Of a stretch of 64,000 nucleotides of DNA, positions 12,504-26,484 are shown piece after piece. The stretch is from positions 8,184,001 to 8,248,000 of the forward strand of contig NC_085124.1 of NCBI RefSeq assembly GCF_030269925.1, read 5' to 3'. The notes under the pieces were generated by a model, which did not search any database, had not been told where the DNA came from, and was given only the letters and a program-made list of their open reading frames with translations. The stretch comes from Bombyx mori (Eukaryota > Arthropoda > Insecta > Lepidoptera > Bombycidae). Positions within the stretch are counted from its first letter, which is position 1; each line of letters starts with the position of its first letter. The position numbers were made by a program, and so were the translations under genes.

Positions 12504-13666
12504 AGCCAGGATGCATCCGATTGGAGGACCGCTCGTGGAAGTTATTTGGCGGATAAAATAATATAAATTTATACCTAGATGTTTTATGGTTTCAATTAGA
12601 CGTTTAATGAGAGTAATTTTAATAAAGTGCGTTTGTTATTGAATTTAATTAATAATAAATTGATTAACTTCTGAACAGTTCCAAAATCAAGAGTAACAAA
12701 ATATAGGAGACATGCACTTATGCAAAATTGAGACTTCTTTTCGTATACGTAACGAAATATAGAAAAACATATATATTAGCTCGTTAAAAACGAAGTCGTC
12801 GTCTTTGGTCTGTTCGTGGAGTAGGTGTGAGCGAGTGGCTGACCTTCACAGGAGGAGCAGGCGAATGTGCTCGTCTACACCGCTCAGCCCGTTTACAACT
12901 TTAAATTATTAATCCTTTTTTTAAATATTAAAACTTAAATAACGAATACAATAATTTAGACCTTGAACATAATCATATCATTGTATGGTATGAAATAAAT
13001 ACCGGATTACTTTGTGTTTGAAATTAAATTTTAAGCGCATGTAGGTACCCTATTAAATAATGTTTCTTATTACTAAGGCGTGTATAACATCGATTGTCTC
13101 AACGGAAATGGGCATTATAATGTGGAGAACACATTGTGCGAAAAAATTTGCAAGCGGCTCATCGCTGTTCATCTATCTAATTACTTGTTAATACGTCTTC
13201 ATCGCAACAGATGTGCTACATCCGCTCTTAATTTTTTCGCATAATAGCCGTGTCATCTTCGTAACCTATTGTGCGTCGCGCATTGAAAACAAATAAATAA
13301 AACAAAAAAACGTTAAATTATTCGATATCGACTACGCTGTTACTTTACTAAAAATAAAACTAAAACACTACAGCCTAACGAGAGGCGGCTCCGTTTGAAA
13401 ACAGAAGGTTTTAAATTGTTGTACGGTGAGCGGAGATTATATTATGATAGGGATTTAGTGGGAGTCGGGCGGCGTGGTATTACAAATAAAATCAGAATAG
13501 TGAACAACCGGCCGATCGCGTCTAGTTTCACTTTCGTTGAAGGAATATGCGGGTCAACGCAGTGCATCGATGCACTCGCGTTGCCCCCGCTTCCTCGACC
13601 TCGACTCGGGTTCACACATACCGTATTCACAATTATAATGCTGCCTGTCATAATGCATATTTTTAA

Positions 13667-14100
13667 CTAGCAGCCCGCTCCGGCTCCGCTCGGTTCTTTA
13701 ACAAAAATTTCAACGATATTTGACGTTGTTTTATTTTTTTAAATAAAATAACACTTATTGCGGCATAACTATAATAGTTAGACATATGCTGTCGCGACAC
13801 TTTTTGTAAATAATAATGTGTTCTACAAGGTCGTAGTATATTATTTTATTCTACGATTAATCGTTTTCGCAGGGCACGCGATGTAAAGAATGTTTTAGGT
13901 AAATTTTTTTATACCTTGGGTTACACTATTGGAGTTTTAGTAAGGATCCCTAATTTTTTTCAAAAAAGATTATAGCCTATGTCACTCGGGAATAGTGTAG
14001 CTTCCAAATAGTAAAAGAATTTTTCAAATCGGTAAGCTGTTTCGGAGCCTATTCAATACAAACAGACAAACAAATCTTTCCTCTTTATAATATTAGTATT
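13667..14100 (-). mobile_element. Non-autonomous Helitron (about 434 bp)
   Basis: On the minus strand: AATACTAATATTATAAAGAG at the 5' end (terminal bases decayed), an AT-rich interior, then a GC-rich, hairpin-capable GGAGCCGGAGCGGGCTG ending in CTAG followed by T. Ends match the miniature copy at 6486-6559. No Rep/helicase coding. Confidence 0.65.
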
Positions 14101-15903
14101 ATTTTTAATTGTACAGTATTTATTTTTCGTTAGACCATTTTCTTTCGTAAACACGCAATTCACTGAAGTACTTCATTAATTCATCCGTAGCTTTCAGTTT
14201 ACCAACTCCGATTGTGTGACCTCTCTTATTTTAAAATGTAAACAATTCGTTAATTATCAAAGAGAACGTTTTGAAACTAAAGCATTTGCCAAACATTTGG
14301 CGCAATTCAAAGAAAAGCGGTCCTCGAGAAGCGGATACGACAATTTAAACGGTTATTTTTTTTACATTTGACGCCAAGATATCGTAAATAAAACAAGATG
14401 ACGTAGGGCACTTCAAGTTGAACAAACTGTCGTAAAACGAGATCATTTGAGGAAACGCTATCATCGATTGGTCGGAGATCATGACCTTTGAGTCTGCTAT
14501 CTGTGTACTACTTTTGAATAGCTTATCGAATTTGCGTCACAGTAGTCTTTTAAGCTGACCAGTCTTGTAAATACATATACCTACAGTTGGCTGATAACTT
14601 TTAAAATCACATCACACGATTATTTTCTGCTATGATGTGTGTTCTTTAAATGACGTCATCCAATACGGTTGAACAGTTCAAATATATTGCATTATATTTA
14701 CTAACAGACTGAAAATTAGTTGCGGTCTAAATCTAGTTTTGTCATCACAGTTAGTTATGTCAGCTTATGGGATTCACTGTAGCCAATCATATGAAAATAA
14801 AAAGTCAAGGTTATTATCAATAATTCAATTTTTGTTCATACATTTACTCCAAGAAATATATTCGTGTTAATGAAAATCCTGAGAGGGGTAAACATTTTTA
14901 AAAATAAAATCATTGTATATTTTTCTTAAGTTCCTTATCCTATTAAGAGATTTTCTACTCTTTATTTTCTTTTGAGATATCAATTTGCATAATTAGCGTT
15001 GGGACAAGAGTATGAACCGAAAACGTCTTTAACAGAAAAATACCTGGTTTTTTTTAAATAAAATTTTGACTTGTAGTGCAGTAATGGAAAGTCGTAATTA
15101 CGTAAAACATGTTAAGTTCGTTATCGCGTCCGTTTTCCGTGGGCGAGACCATCGGAGCATGGCTTTTCACGTCATGGCATAGACCACCCCACTTGTTACG
15201 GTGATGACTCCAATGGTGCAGAGGGTCCATAACATATAAGTCACGAGTTTAATAATAACATAACCTGTTACTGTAATTAGGCGATTATATTTAATCTCTC
15301 GATAATAATAAAAAAAAAGCATTTTTCGTTCTGTATTTTAAAAAAATAATGTAACCAGGAATGAATACGAAACTTCTTTTTTAATAACTGGATCATATTA
15401 TTGCTTTGATAAACCACGATTAATTGTATTGGCGACATTAAAATATTTCCACCAGACTCGTTAATGGTGATGTTCAGTGAGGAATATACACTTCACGGAC
15501 CCTTAGGCACGCAGGTACGTTCCGCTTATGCCCACCGATGCAACGCGTACCTTTCGATAATGAAATAGATTTCAGTTGAAGTTCCACCTGTATACAGTGT
15601 ATACACGACTTGTTATTATAACAATGCGTGTCAGACCTTCGACTGAATTTAAGATTATACTATAATACTTAATATTATACTATTCTTAACAAATACACGA
15701 TTGTAATGTTATTTTATAATGTTACATTTGCATTTTATCATCCTGTTGTGTATCATTAAACACACTGATAAGCGACCACAAGCGCAAACATTTTCTACGA
15801 AAATGGAGATGAATTTCAACTATATTTGAATAAAAAAGGAAGAATCGTTATCTCCAAACCAACCGGTAGTGATATATAACGATAATTGAACCAACGGATA
15901 TTC

Positions 15904-16042
15904 TCTCAGTGGGTCGCGATTTCGATCCGATGGTAGATTCAGCGAAGCACTACTCTTGCTAAGGCAGATGTTAGCAAAGTCTGTCAGGCTGAACCCCATG
16001 AGCTCGCTTACGGCATTCGGTAAAGCTAAGTATAGCCCCTTG
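15904..16042 (+). repeat. Jockey-type LINE 3' fragment
   Basis: Matches the region just before the 3' end of the LINE copy at 49986-50615, but inverted: CTCAGTGGGTCGCGAT, then AGCGAAGCACTACTCTTGCT, then a decayed AGCTC...TACGG block. Lacks a poly(A) tail. Confidence 0.65.
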
Positions 16043-16928
16043 AACAATATAGACCACACAATTGGGTTTTTTTCTATAAACCTATGTGTTAGGAAGCCAG
16101 ACAAGAAACACGGCACTGCTGACAGCAGTATCAATTATTTCATAAGTTTAGAAGTTTCCAAGTCGAACCAACCACTACACCACAATACTATTTTAAAAGA
16201 GTACGTAAGCATCGGTAAATATTATTACATATAATTATAATTTTTTTACATTCCGAATTTACTCACAACAATTAAATCTAACTAAAAAAAGAATGGTGTG
16301 CAGAAAACCGAAAATTTTCAAAATCTACTACACACATTAACACAAAATCGATAAGTATTTTTTTTATATAAAATATCTGGTTTCCAACTCAATATTTAGT
16401 CATACAGCTATAATATCTATAGATTACACAAAACTTCAAAGCAAAATTATTAAATACGTATACTTTAGAATAAAAACAATCAATTGCGTGCAAGTGTATG
16501 ATTGATAGTCACGGTTGAATAGGTTACAATTATTGAATAATATAGTGCCTGCGTCTATGCCGCTACCATCGATGTCTATCTCATTCCTTCAACGTGCACT
16601 AAACAGCGTTACGTAATTACCTGCCGTCATAGTTTTATGATGTTTTTTACTTCGGTCAATGAATCGGGAAATGCTTCTTTGAAAAACATAGGTATGTAAT
16701 TCTAAAACGAGCAGCTTATTCAACATCCTTTGATTAGTTGAGACTAATTGTGTTATAATTGTATTTTATTATTTGAAACGTTGGAAAATTACTCAATTTC
16801 GAATTTATTTTTATGGCAAACTCATTGTTCCACATTTCTTGACACCAGAATAGATCGGTTCTAACTTTGCTAAAGTTTGTTTTAGAACAAATGTCTGTAT
16901 ATTTCTTGTTCCTTTTGTCAGTGGGACA

Positions 16929-17120
16929 GCTCTTTTTCCTACCTAAGCTGATCGTCTAGAGAGACCATATCAGCGTCACCGGGCTAGTAGGTGAGCTCAC
17001 GGGGTTCAAACCTGATGATGTTGCTAACACGAACCCTAGCAAGAGCTGTGCATCTCAGAATCTACCACCGGATCGGAAACGCGACTCACTGAGAAGATCC
17101 GGCGAGAAACTCAGTGGGCT
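16929..17120 (-). mobile_element. 5'-truncated jockey-type LINE with 8-bp target-site duplication
   Basis: About 190 bp of LINE 3' end with its short T run on the left. GTGGGACA occurs at 16921-16928 and again at 17121-17128, the direct repeat left by target-primed insertion. It contains the CCACCGGATCGGAAACGCG and GAGAAACTCAGTGGGCTGTG blocks shared by its sister copies. Confidence 0.8.
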
Positions 17121-18637
17121 GTGGGACAACCATAACATAATACAGTTCAGATTGGCTCTGATGTCTCAATTTGAACGCCGACCTACACGTAACGTATCTA
17201 TGATGTCTATGTCTACGTTCTCCGCTAATCACTTTAACCTTATTCTTATTCAACCTAATAATGAAGAGAATTATATGTGATAAAACCAACACGTTAACAA
17301 CACACAAAGCTAGTCTCATAAGTCACATTCGTTGACGTCACATTTCCAGTCATATTCCCTAACCGGAGAAAACTGGCCTCTGAACTATTGACCCGGCATG
17401 TGCAACTCCTAGTATTTTAGATTTAGACTTTAGTATTATGCAATATCGCGGCAGATTTCTTGATACATTTTAACAATACTTTGAAAAACATCATTATACA
17501 CCTTATAAATATTTATATGGTTTGGTTTATTATAACAAAGGAAAGAATACCAGGTTGTGTGACAAAGTTTTGTTTACGGTCTATACCTAATTATCGATGT
17601 ATGCTGTAACGTCGTGTGACGCAGACTATTTAACTTAGGAGGATTCCATAAATTTGCATAAACGTAGTGTAAACTAATTAGTTTATTAATGAATATATCT
17701 TCATAGAGGATCGACAAAGGGCCTGTAGTCAAAACATGGGCATCACAATGACATTAAGCGTTTACGTGATATTAAAATTTCGCAAGACAGGTAGTGGCAT
17801 CGGAATCAATGGTTTCGAAAAAGGCCACGATGGATGCCACCATGTGACATGGGTTATGTAAACGTTAGATCGACACTGACCTACCGACAACGGACAATGC
17901 GCTACTTTCCTTTCAATATTGACACACAATCTATAAGTATACGTCCACTATCTCTCAACTTAGCTACGTGAGCAACGGCACAACATAGACTGTAAAATCA
18001 CCACGCTAAATGGATATGGCGATCGTCGGTTTCATAAAAAAAACTATCGATTGAGACACTTAACATACTCTCAATGGAAGATTTAAATTTGAAGAAATCT
18101 GCAAAATATTAAATTTTTACCGGATAATTAATTACTCGATACCACTTTAAAATCACAGTCATATTATTAATTTAATAATCAAAGTATTCAAGAGAGTAAA
18201 AACGTTTGTACCCAAATTATTGTCAAAATATACCTTGTCCATTAATTACGCTCGAAGTTTTTATTGTTGTGGTACGTTAAACCAGTTTGATCCGTGGGTG
18301 GTTGGTTGTCTGCTATTACGAAATATTACACAGTAAATTAATGAGACGTGACAAAGCTCACAAGTAAGTATCTCTTGTCTATTATTTACGTGCAACAATA
18401 TCTATTTTATTCAGTTGTCCATAAAAATTTTGTAGAATCGTTTTCCTTTGCTTAATTGTTTTGGCTTCTTTGATGATTCATTCAATTTATAATACTTTCT
18501 AGCAAACCATGACTTTTTTCCTTTGTCGTATCACTCTTGTCAGAGCGGTTGTGGTCGACATTCAGTATCATTGCTGTGGCCAGACGTTATGCGCCCCACG
18601 AGCAATCTTTGATGACTTACTTTAGTTTAAATATTTA

Positions 18638-18694
18638 ATCATCATCATCATCATCAGCCCAAAGTCGTCCACTGCTGGACAAAGGCCTCTCCTA
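18638..18694 (-). repeat. RTE-type LINE 3' end with (GAT)n tail
   Basis: On the minus strand GAGGCCTTTGTCCAGCAGTG leads into a tail of repeated GAT. This is the C-terminal coding and tail of a LINE very common in Lepidoptera. Only the last ~55 bp are left. Confidence 0.7.
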
Positions 18695-19119
18695 ATCCAC
18701 ACACAAATATTTCAACGACTTATTTATTACTAAATATTTAAATTGACTGCATGACTAAACAAATGGCGAGGACAGTAGAACCCGGACACATACATTAGTT
18801 GCTTACAACACACAACAATACAATACATAGCGTATACACGTCTATCGGGTCGTATGACACACGAGACATCCGTGAGGTCGTCTGATAGCAAAAATTGCGC
18901 AGTAAATTTTCAAATTATAATTATTACTCGCGTTTGTTATTATTTAAGGAAAAATGATCATTACGAAAACATGTTTATAATAAATTATTTTTTTAAACGA
19001 AAACATAGCTTTATTGTAATTTAACTAAAATTTGCTTTATTATTATGCCTGAAACGTTATTGCATCCTTCAGCTATTATATTTCTGCACAATATCATTAG
19101 AGTTTTAAAGGACTTTAAG

Positions 19120-19440
19120 CATCCGTACCTACCTAATGAGTAAGACGTCCGATGTATTCGCTTCATGTGCCGCGAGAATGTAGTGGATGTAGGAATAAAA
19201 TCTTGTAAATAGGTATACAATTATGCTTTTCAAAAACTCAAAATCGCTTAAGTCGCGTACTCGTGGTAGGTCAGGCCTGTGATGTTTCTACCATGAAGCA
19301 CGAAGCACGCCTTGCATTATAAAGAATAGGGCAACCCTTGTTATTACAACACAATTGAAAATTTGATATCATGCTTTTGATATCATAAAGTGGGTGACAG
19401 AGTTCACTTGTTAGGTTTCAAATAATAACACCCCTGCCCG
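19120..19440 (+). repeat. Ancient Bm1-type SINE, strongly decayed
   Basis: Remnants in Bm1 order: GAGTAAGACGTCCGATGTAT (head), GTGGTAGGTCAGGCCTGTGA, TCTACCATGAAGCACGAAGC, AGGGCAACCCTTGTTATTAC, and AAGTGGGTGACAGAGTTCAC. Spacing agrees roughly with the full-length copy at 48543, with heavy divergence. Confidence 0.5.
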
Positions 19441-22020
19441 TGTCTACCAATGTATGTACATATATAAAATTATCGAAAACAAATCAACTGTTAAAATATC
19501 GAGTAGGTACATAACTCTTTGCATTAAGGTCAACACTAGTATCGAATTTGCTTTTTTAGCAGTAAAAGGCTCTTCGGTTAAAATAATCGCACAAATGTCA
19601 TTCTTATGCAATTGTAATATGAACCTCCTCTCGTATGGAACTTATCCACAATCGGTTTAACATTATGTGGGCAGGGAGCTCGCTACCCAAATACGCTATT
19701 AGAAATGATTATTTAATCTCGCCATAATTTGTTATTCTGGTCGGACAAATATCGTATCGTATACTTCAATTTAAAAATAATAACTCACTTGATTACACGT
19801 GAGCGTTAACTTCGAATAAATGTGACATTAAGTAGAGAGAGACAAAAGCGACAATACGACTCCATTGAAAAAATTCAATAGCGCATTTCCTGTATGCGAA
19901 CGCTTAAGACATTGGGGCATGCGCGGATTATAATCACTATGTAATATATACCTAACTCCGCGTTTGTGCAACAGCTTATGCAAACTGCAACCTCGTAGTT
20001 CGTACGCAATGTATGCTTGTCGATTAGGTCGTTGCCGAGTTTCTCTCAGCCTTTATCAAGGCGAATCTTCGAGCGCTGAATACAGAATTAGTTCATTTCG
20101 GTGTTATTATGATAAAATAAAATGCATTTCGATTTACAAATACACTATCGTTTTTCGACAACGTTGGCTCATATTTAAAATCGTTCCAAAAGCGTAAATA
20201 TTTGCGAAAGGCAATTGGTGCAAGAAATGCAATTGTGAAATAGTTAAAAGTGAATGTTGTACAGACAGATCGATGAGCATTGAAACGCGTAAAGTATTAG
20301 TATGCTGTATTATATCGAGGGGTGAAAGGCTGTTTAGTTTAAGCGACATATGTATATAGCAACTTTACAGGAGAACCATATATAAAGTTTAAAAGTTAAG
20401 AAAAAATATAATAACAAAAAAAACTTCTTCAGCTATTTGCAGAATGCAGTAAACTTAATTGAAGTTCAATTCAAAACATGGAATTGTTTATGATAATACC
20501 AAATAAAACGGACCTTTAATTACAAAGGTAAATGTCGCTAAAACCAAATGGCCTTTCACTCCTCGATATGTTAATAAACTTAATGGTTGAATAAATATAA
20601 TTTTTAAGTTTAGTTTAGTTCCGATTAAGCCTGGTTGCAAACAAAGATCAGGTTTTTAGATTAGACTCGCCTTTTCGGATATCCTATGCACAAACATAAC
20701 AAATGTTCCTCATAAGCACGTGTTCAATTTCTTTCAGTCTCGAAAATAGTTTACAACTACTCTTCTGGATTACGAGTATTCGTAGACAATACATAGTTTC
20801 TTTAATATAGTCCCGTTTCGTCAATTGACAATTGAATAAAATTAAAAAAAAAAAACAAGTCCGACTTCGTAGTAGGTAGGCGTGGCGCTAATCGTCGTCT
20901 TAACCGGAACGCCGAATGTTGTTTTGATATTGCGCAACGTAATGTTGTGTGGTTCTTTATGAAGAATTATGTAAAGCGGTGGATCGCATCGAGCACAAGT
21001 AGGTAAGCGAGCGGCGAAGTTGTCGGCGTTGTGGTAATGGTAAAAGTGTTACGCCGTGTGCTCGATTCCACAAGCAGTGAGTTTGCTCGTGACGCAACAA
21101 GCTCGGCGAATGTGTGCCAAAAGTGCAACCAAACCTTTAGTTTTTTTGTTAAACATGTGTTGTATACAAACTTAATGTCGGTTGTTATATAACTTGAAAT
21201 AAGAAATAACATCCAGGTCAGATGAAAACAAAAGCGGTAATCAAAATTAGAGCAATAGGAACAGATATTTGTCACGGTGTGTGTGTCTTCTAAGCCTAGG
21301 ATCTGCCATGATAATAATAAAGTATAGGATGTTTGCAAGGAATCTCCAATATTCTGATGTAATTGAGATCGTCTTCATCTAACTATCAAACTAATTTTCA
21401 GTGAAAATTATCAAAATTACAGAAATTGTCTAAGCGATGCAGCAAATTCATTTATTATTATTGTACGGATAACACGTTAAATAACCACATTGTTTTTTTT
21501 TTAGAAAAACATTAATATTGTCTGTTATCAGCCGACGTGATAAGATAGTGTACAGTACCCTTTTGTTTATGCACTGCACTCCAACATAAGACCTTAGATA
21601 ATGCATTATCTATACAAGTACAGTAACTATGTATGTATTACCGTTTATTTGCTTACTCACTCCTACGTCTTGTGCGTTATCCAGTTTATTTATTTGTAAA
21701 CAAATATGTTTCATTTGTGACCAACGACATTTCAATTTATTTGATTAATTAGTCTTTCAAAGCCATCTTTGTTTATTAAGAGGCCTCTGTAAATCCTATC
21801 AAGGTAAGGTCAATCAACTTCGATATAATACTTATTTTTCATTAAACGAAATTAAAAGAGTAACACAAAAGGTTACATCTATAGAACGTTAAGGTCCCAA
21901 TTTAATTTTAGTTTAGATTTCAAATTATACTCATTACATTACAGAAAGAGTACTTAGTGAGAGTAATTATGGAAATTGAAAACGATTTGTTTATTGGGTG
22001 TATTACAAAATTGCCAAATA

Positions 22021-22102
22021 ATTTTATACTTCAATGATGATTATAAGAACGTTGGATCAAATTATTTTATACTTCAATGATGATTATAAGAAGGTTTGAT
22101 CA
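22021..22102. repeat. Tandem duplication, 43-bp period, two copies
   Basis: The 39-bp block beginning ATTTTATACTTCAATGATGA occurs at 22021-22059 and 22064-22102, differing at two positions. Recent local duplication. Confidence 0.9.
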
Positions 22103-23390
22103 ATTATAATTGATGCTCATTAAATATGTGTTTTACACTCTAAATTTTGTACATTAAGTAAAGGACGTAGGTACCGCGAAATCGGTCAACATCGTAATCA
22201 CCCAGATAATATTGTCGGACATTACGCCCTGTACTTACTTCGATCATATCTACAAATATCATCAGACAATGGAAATGATTAAATTTAATTATGATCTTGC
22301 CTAATCTTTCGTTACGAAACCGTATTTTTTTAATAATCGAATTATATTTTGTGGTGTTGTAACCTACACTAAAATCGATTTTTATTATTATTTCCAGAAC
22401 GTGTCTCGAATGTATCATCACTGGACTGTGTGCAACCATCGTGGGCGTATTCTACAATGCCATTTCGACTGGCAGTAAACCCATCAATTTATGCTATCGA
22501 AATCATTAGCGATGAACTGCGAATTCAACAAAGATCAATCGTGTCAATATGAATTAGCGTTGTTAAATGTCATAATCATACCATACACATATTTTGTGTT
22601 TAATTAGAAGAAACAAAGAATCTGTATGAATTGCACAATTTTAGCTTTATAGGTCCTGTTTCATCTGGGCGTTAATAAATCTGAATGTCAAAACACGTAA
22701 ATTAAGTGTATAGATAGACCATTTATTAAATTGTACAAATTTATTGAAATATTTACATTAAGGAGTGGGTGGCATGGCGAGGCTGTCGCTGCCACAACGC
22801 CTTTGTGTGAAACCTCCGTTATTGTGTCAAATCGATTTCTAGTGTTTATAATACGAGCTTCGCAGTACTGTGGCATCTTCGCATTGAGCAACCGAATGTT
22901 CAAGGCGAGCTACATATTAAAAATTTAAACAATATTTACGCATGTTTCGACACCGACACCTTGGCGCGAACTGACCACATCAGAGTGTGTAGTAAATCCG
23001 AATGTGATCGTCGTTCCGAGGCCGTTTCGCATTAAAGGAACAAAGGGTTGACTCACGTCCGGACTATAGTCGTCGGAGAAAGGAGACGGGTTAAAAATAG
23101 AACATGGCGTTTAAGAGTCCAGTGGTCGCTTGCGACTGCCATTAACGCTTTCGTATTGTTTATTAGTATAGTTTGAAAATCAAAAAAGTTTCAAAATCCG
23201 AAAGTTACTTTTTGTTTTTCTTCGATTTACTTTATAAGTTATTAATTTATTAGGTAAATGAAGTGAAATCAATTTAATTAATACGATAAGGATTATAATA
23301 GTACCGCTGGGAAGGAAATTGATAACGACATAAATCACATTATGTATTGCAATGCAATTCAACAGTAAGATCGACTTACTCAGTTGTACG

Positions 23391-23530
23391 CCGGATCTTT
23401 TCAGTGGGTCGCGATTCCGATCCGGCGGAGAATTCAGGCAAAGCACTTCTCTTGCTAGGCCTAGTGTTAGCAATTAAGGTTGAGCCCGTGAGCTCATCTA
23501 CCAGTCCGGTTAGTTAGGTAGAGAAAAAAA
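23391..23530 (+). repeat. Jockey-type LINE 3' fragment with A-rich tail
   Basis: GATCTTTTCAGTGGGTCGCG, GATCCGGCGGAGAATTC, GCACTTCTCTTGCTAGGC and a GAGCCCGTGAGCTCATCTAC block, then GGTTAGTTAGGTAGAGAAAAAAA. Same order as the other copies, plus orientation. Confidence 0.7.
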
Positions 23531-25438
23531 TAGATCGATAAATATAATAATATTAATAATAACTTCGCACAAACAACCGTACCAGCCAGCAACTATACTC
23601 TGACGGGCATTGTTTGCGCTGCACTTAAAGGTTTCCGCAACGTCTGGTTAGGAAACCACCACGACAGCTGAGGACGACGCCAAAACAGGCTCTTTGAGAA
23701 ACCTTTCCAGTTTAGATTACGAAAACAGTGGAAAGCTTGTACTACAAATTTGCATGAATCTATGCACAGATAATTCTATTAGAATTGAATCTTATTAATA
23801 CAATAAATAAAGAACTCCATGAATTAAAGAAAACTAAAGTGCTTTACGTTCTATATTATTGTAAAATATTCCAACTTAATTCCCTAATTTTAAAATTTAT
23901 TTCAGTACAGAGAACGTATATATAATTTTAAAGACTATATATAAATGTTGATATTATGATGTCAGAACGTCTTAGCTTTATAACAGGCTGGTATAACAAT
24001 CAGTCTTTTATCAGAACACGTGGTGTGCTAATCGAATCGCATGACACTTTCCAGTTCTAGAGTAAACTTTACAATCATTTTTAAGTCTAACTGAATTTAT
24101 TCAATTACTATATTTTCAGGAGAATAAGGTCCGGGAAAAACCCAGAAAACTTGGCCTCAAAAAAAAAGGTTAAATATATTTACTTGCGGACACGTTGCAC
24201 GTTTTTCAATAAGACAAGACGTATGTATCCCTATTTTAAACTTACAACCGAAACTTCCAGAACACAAAGACTACAGTGAACAAAGAATCCCTTTATTCGG
24301 GTCTAACAGGGGTGGAAAAAATAATGGCAAGCGGTTGTATTTGTAAATTCCCTACAGGTAGACAGACGGTTGTAGGTGTATGTATTCATCGAGTCGGTGT
24401 AAAGTGGTTTTTGTCAACGGAGCAATATTTTTCAATATGCACCTTTCGAAATTCCCACTGCGATTTGCATCGTTATACGGGGCAATAACAACAAAACGAT
24501 ATCCAATATCAAATTTCAAATTTAGGTAACTAACTAGATGTTACATGAATTCATAAACAAAATAATTTATTATATCCCTATACTGAAAGTTTTGCGGACT
24601 ATTTATTTTATTTTTAGATTCTTAAAACTTAATTTTTTCTAGTTTTATTCTACACACTACTAGTTTGTATCGTGAAATTACACTAGCACAACATTTTTGT
24701 AAAAATTATGACAAAATACTGATCAGGAAATTATACTTTATATACTAACAATGCCCTTATTACCAGTTTTACATAAATATCTATGTATAGTTTTACATAA
24801 AGACAACCCCATAAAAAATAACAACCCCGAACAAGTGAATTTTACGCAAAGTAAAAGATCACAAAAAATAAGCAGGTAGTCTTTGAGTAGGGCGAACCAT
24901 TTATAACTATATGTTAGAACCAATAAAACCGGTTTTAGTTTATCTCTTTAAAACGATACCAAATTTTTATTAGACGACTTTCAACTTTAAGTCTTTGAGT
25001 TACAAACGTTTATTTTTTTCTTTTAAATACTTCGCCTCTCTTTTACACCCCTGCAGAGATTTGAAAAGGACCAGACATTTTAAATACCCAAATATTATTT
25101 ATCTACTTCAAGCGGTTTGTATTCATTTATTATTATTTCAATCCTAGGTTGTGGTGGATGTATTTCGATTTTATTCTTTGATATTTAATAATTCTAAGAG
25201 ACTGATTTTACTAGTTTTAAAACTTCAAAATCAAAAAATAAATTTATTTATCAATATTTTCAAAATTATTTATCGGACTGTTCACATTTACAATATAAAG
25301 ATTATGTGAACTAGGTATGTACGCGTTCTTATTTCTTTCTTATTCGCGTTTGCAATTAAAAACATTAAAGGCATTTCATTTATTTAGGGCTTCAAATTAA
25401 AACATCCAAGATCGATATTTTGATTATTTTGATGTTTG

Positions 25439-25689
25439 TTTTTTTTATTTTTATTGCTTTGATGGGTGTACGAGCTCACAGCCCACCTGGTGTTAAGTGG
25501 TTACTGGAGCCCATAGACATCTACGACGTAAATGCGCCACCCGCCTTGAGATATAAGTTCTAAGATCTCAGTAGAGTTACGACGGCTGCCCCACCCTGCA
25601 AACCGAAACGCATTACTGCTTCACGGTTGAAATAGGCAGGGTGGTGGTACCTACCCGTGCGGACTCAGAAGAGGTCCTACCGCCAGTAA
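25439..25689 (-). repeat. Bm1-type SINE, 3' two thirds
   Basis: T run, then GGTGTTAAGTGGTTACTGGA, ACCGAAACGCATTACTGCTT and GGTACCTACCCGTGCGGACT in order. Element orientation is minus. The tRNA-derived head is missing, so it is 5'-truncated. Well conserved, hence fairly young. Confidence 0.85.
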
Positions 25690-26466
25690 AAATAAATAAT
25701 TATTTTCCGAAGTATATACCTTCTTATATTAAGTATTGTATCTGTCATATATTATTAAGTAAGTAAATGTGTTGTTCTGTGCACATTTTTTTATAACTTT
25801 GTTATTCACATAAATTGCTGCAGTCGATTGTTTGTTCATTTAGAATGACCTATGCCTAATTGAATAGTAATTTCCAAAAGTCATCATTTGACTAATACAA
25901 ATTTTTACATTCTAAGACTGAGTCTCGTCTTGCAACTTATGTGGCATGACGCAAGTTCAAACATGTCAGGGCAACTGGTTTTACTTTGGTGTTTCTTATT
26001 TTTCGAATGGAATCATAAAAATAACGTTGCATTAGCGTAATTTTTTTAAAGATTCAAGAGGAATAAATCTGATGGAAATATGTCCGGTTCAACCAATACT
26101 ACACAATTCAACTTTATTTTATTAATTATTATATATTTTCTTGAAGGTAGTGCGATATTTTTGCACTAGACGTTCCATTTTAAAACTGAAAACAGTACCC
26201 TCTTTTAAGCTTTTTACGCTAAAGGTACGAAATATTTGTATTTAACGATTCTTTTGATTGTGATGACCAATTCAAAAAATAAGGCACCATTGGCTAGATA
26301 CCATTGCCATTTGATACCATTGAGATAGAAATGCAAGAATTACATACGACTTTTTAAATTAATAATCGTGCTACCGAATTTCTATGTGTTTAGAAGGAAA
26401 ACCTTAAATATTACTTATAAATTATTCTTAGCAATTTTGAATGAATGCCTTTAAACCAAAAATATT

Positions 26467-26484
26467 TGTGTGTGTGTGTGTGTG
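26467..26484. repeat. (TG)n microsatellite
   Basis: Nine uninterrupted TG units. Confidence 0.9.

Noticed and set aside
20967..21338. 123-codon minus-strand ORF in the intron
   Set aside because: Starts with TTG, not ATG, hydrophobic and Thr-rich noise composition, no motif or splice support.
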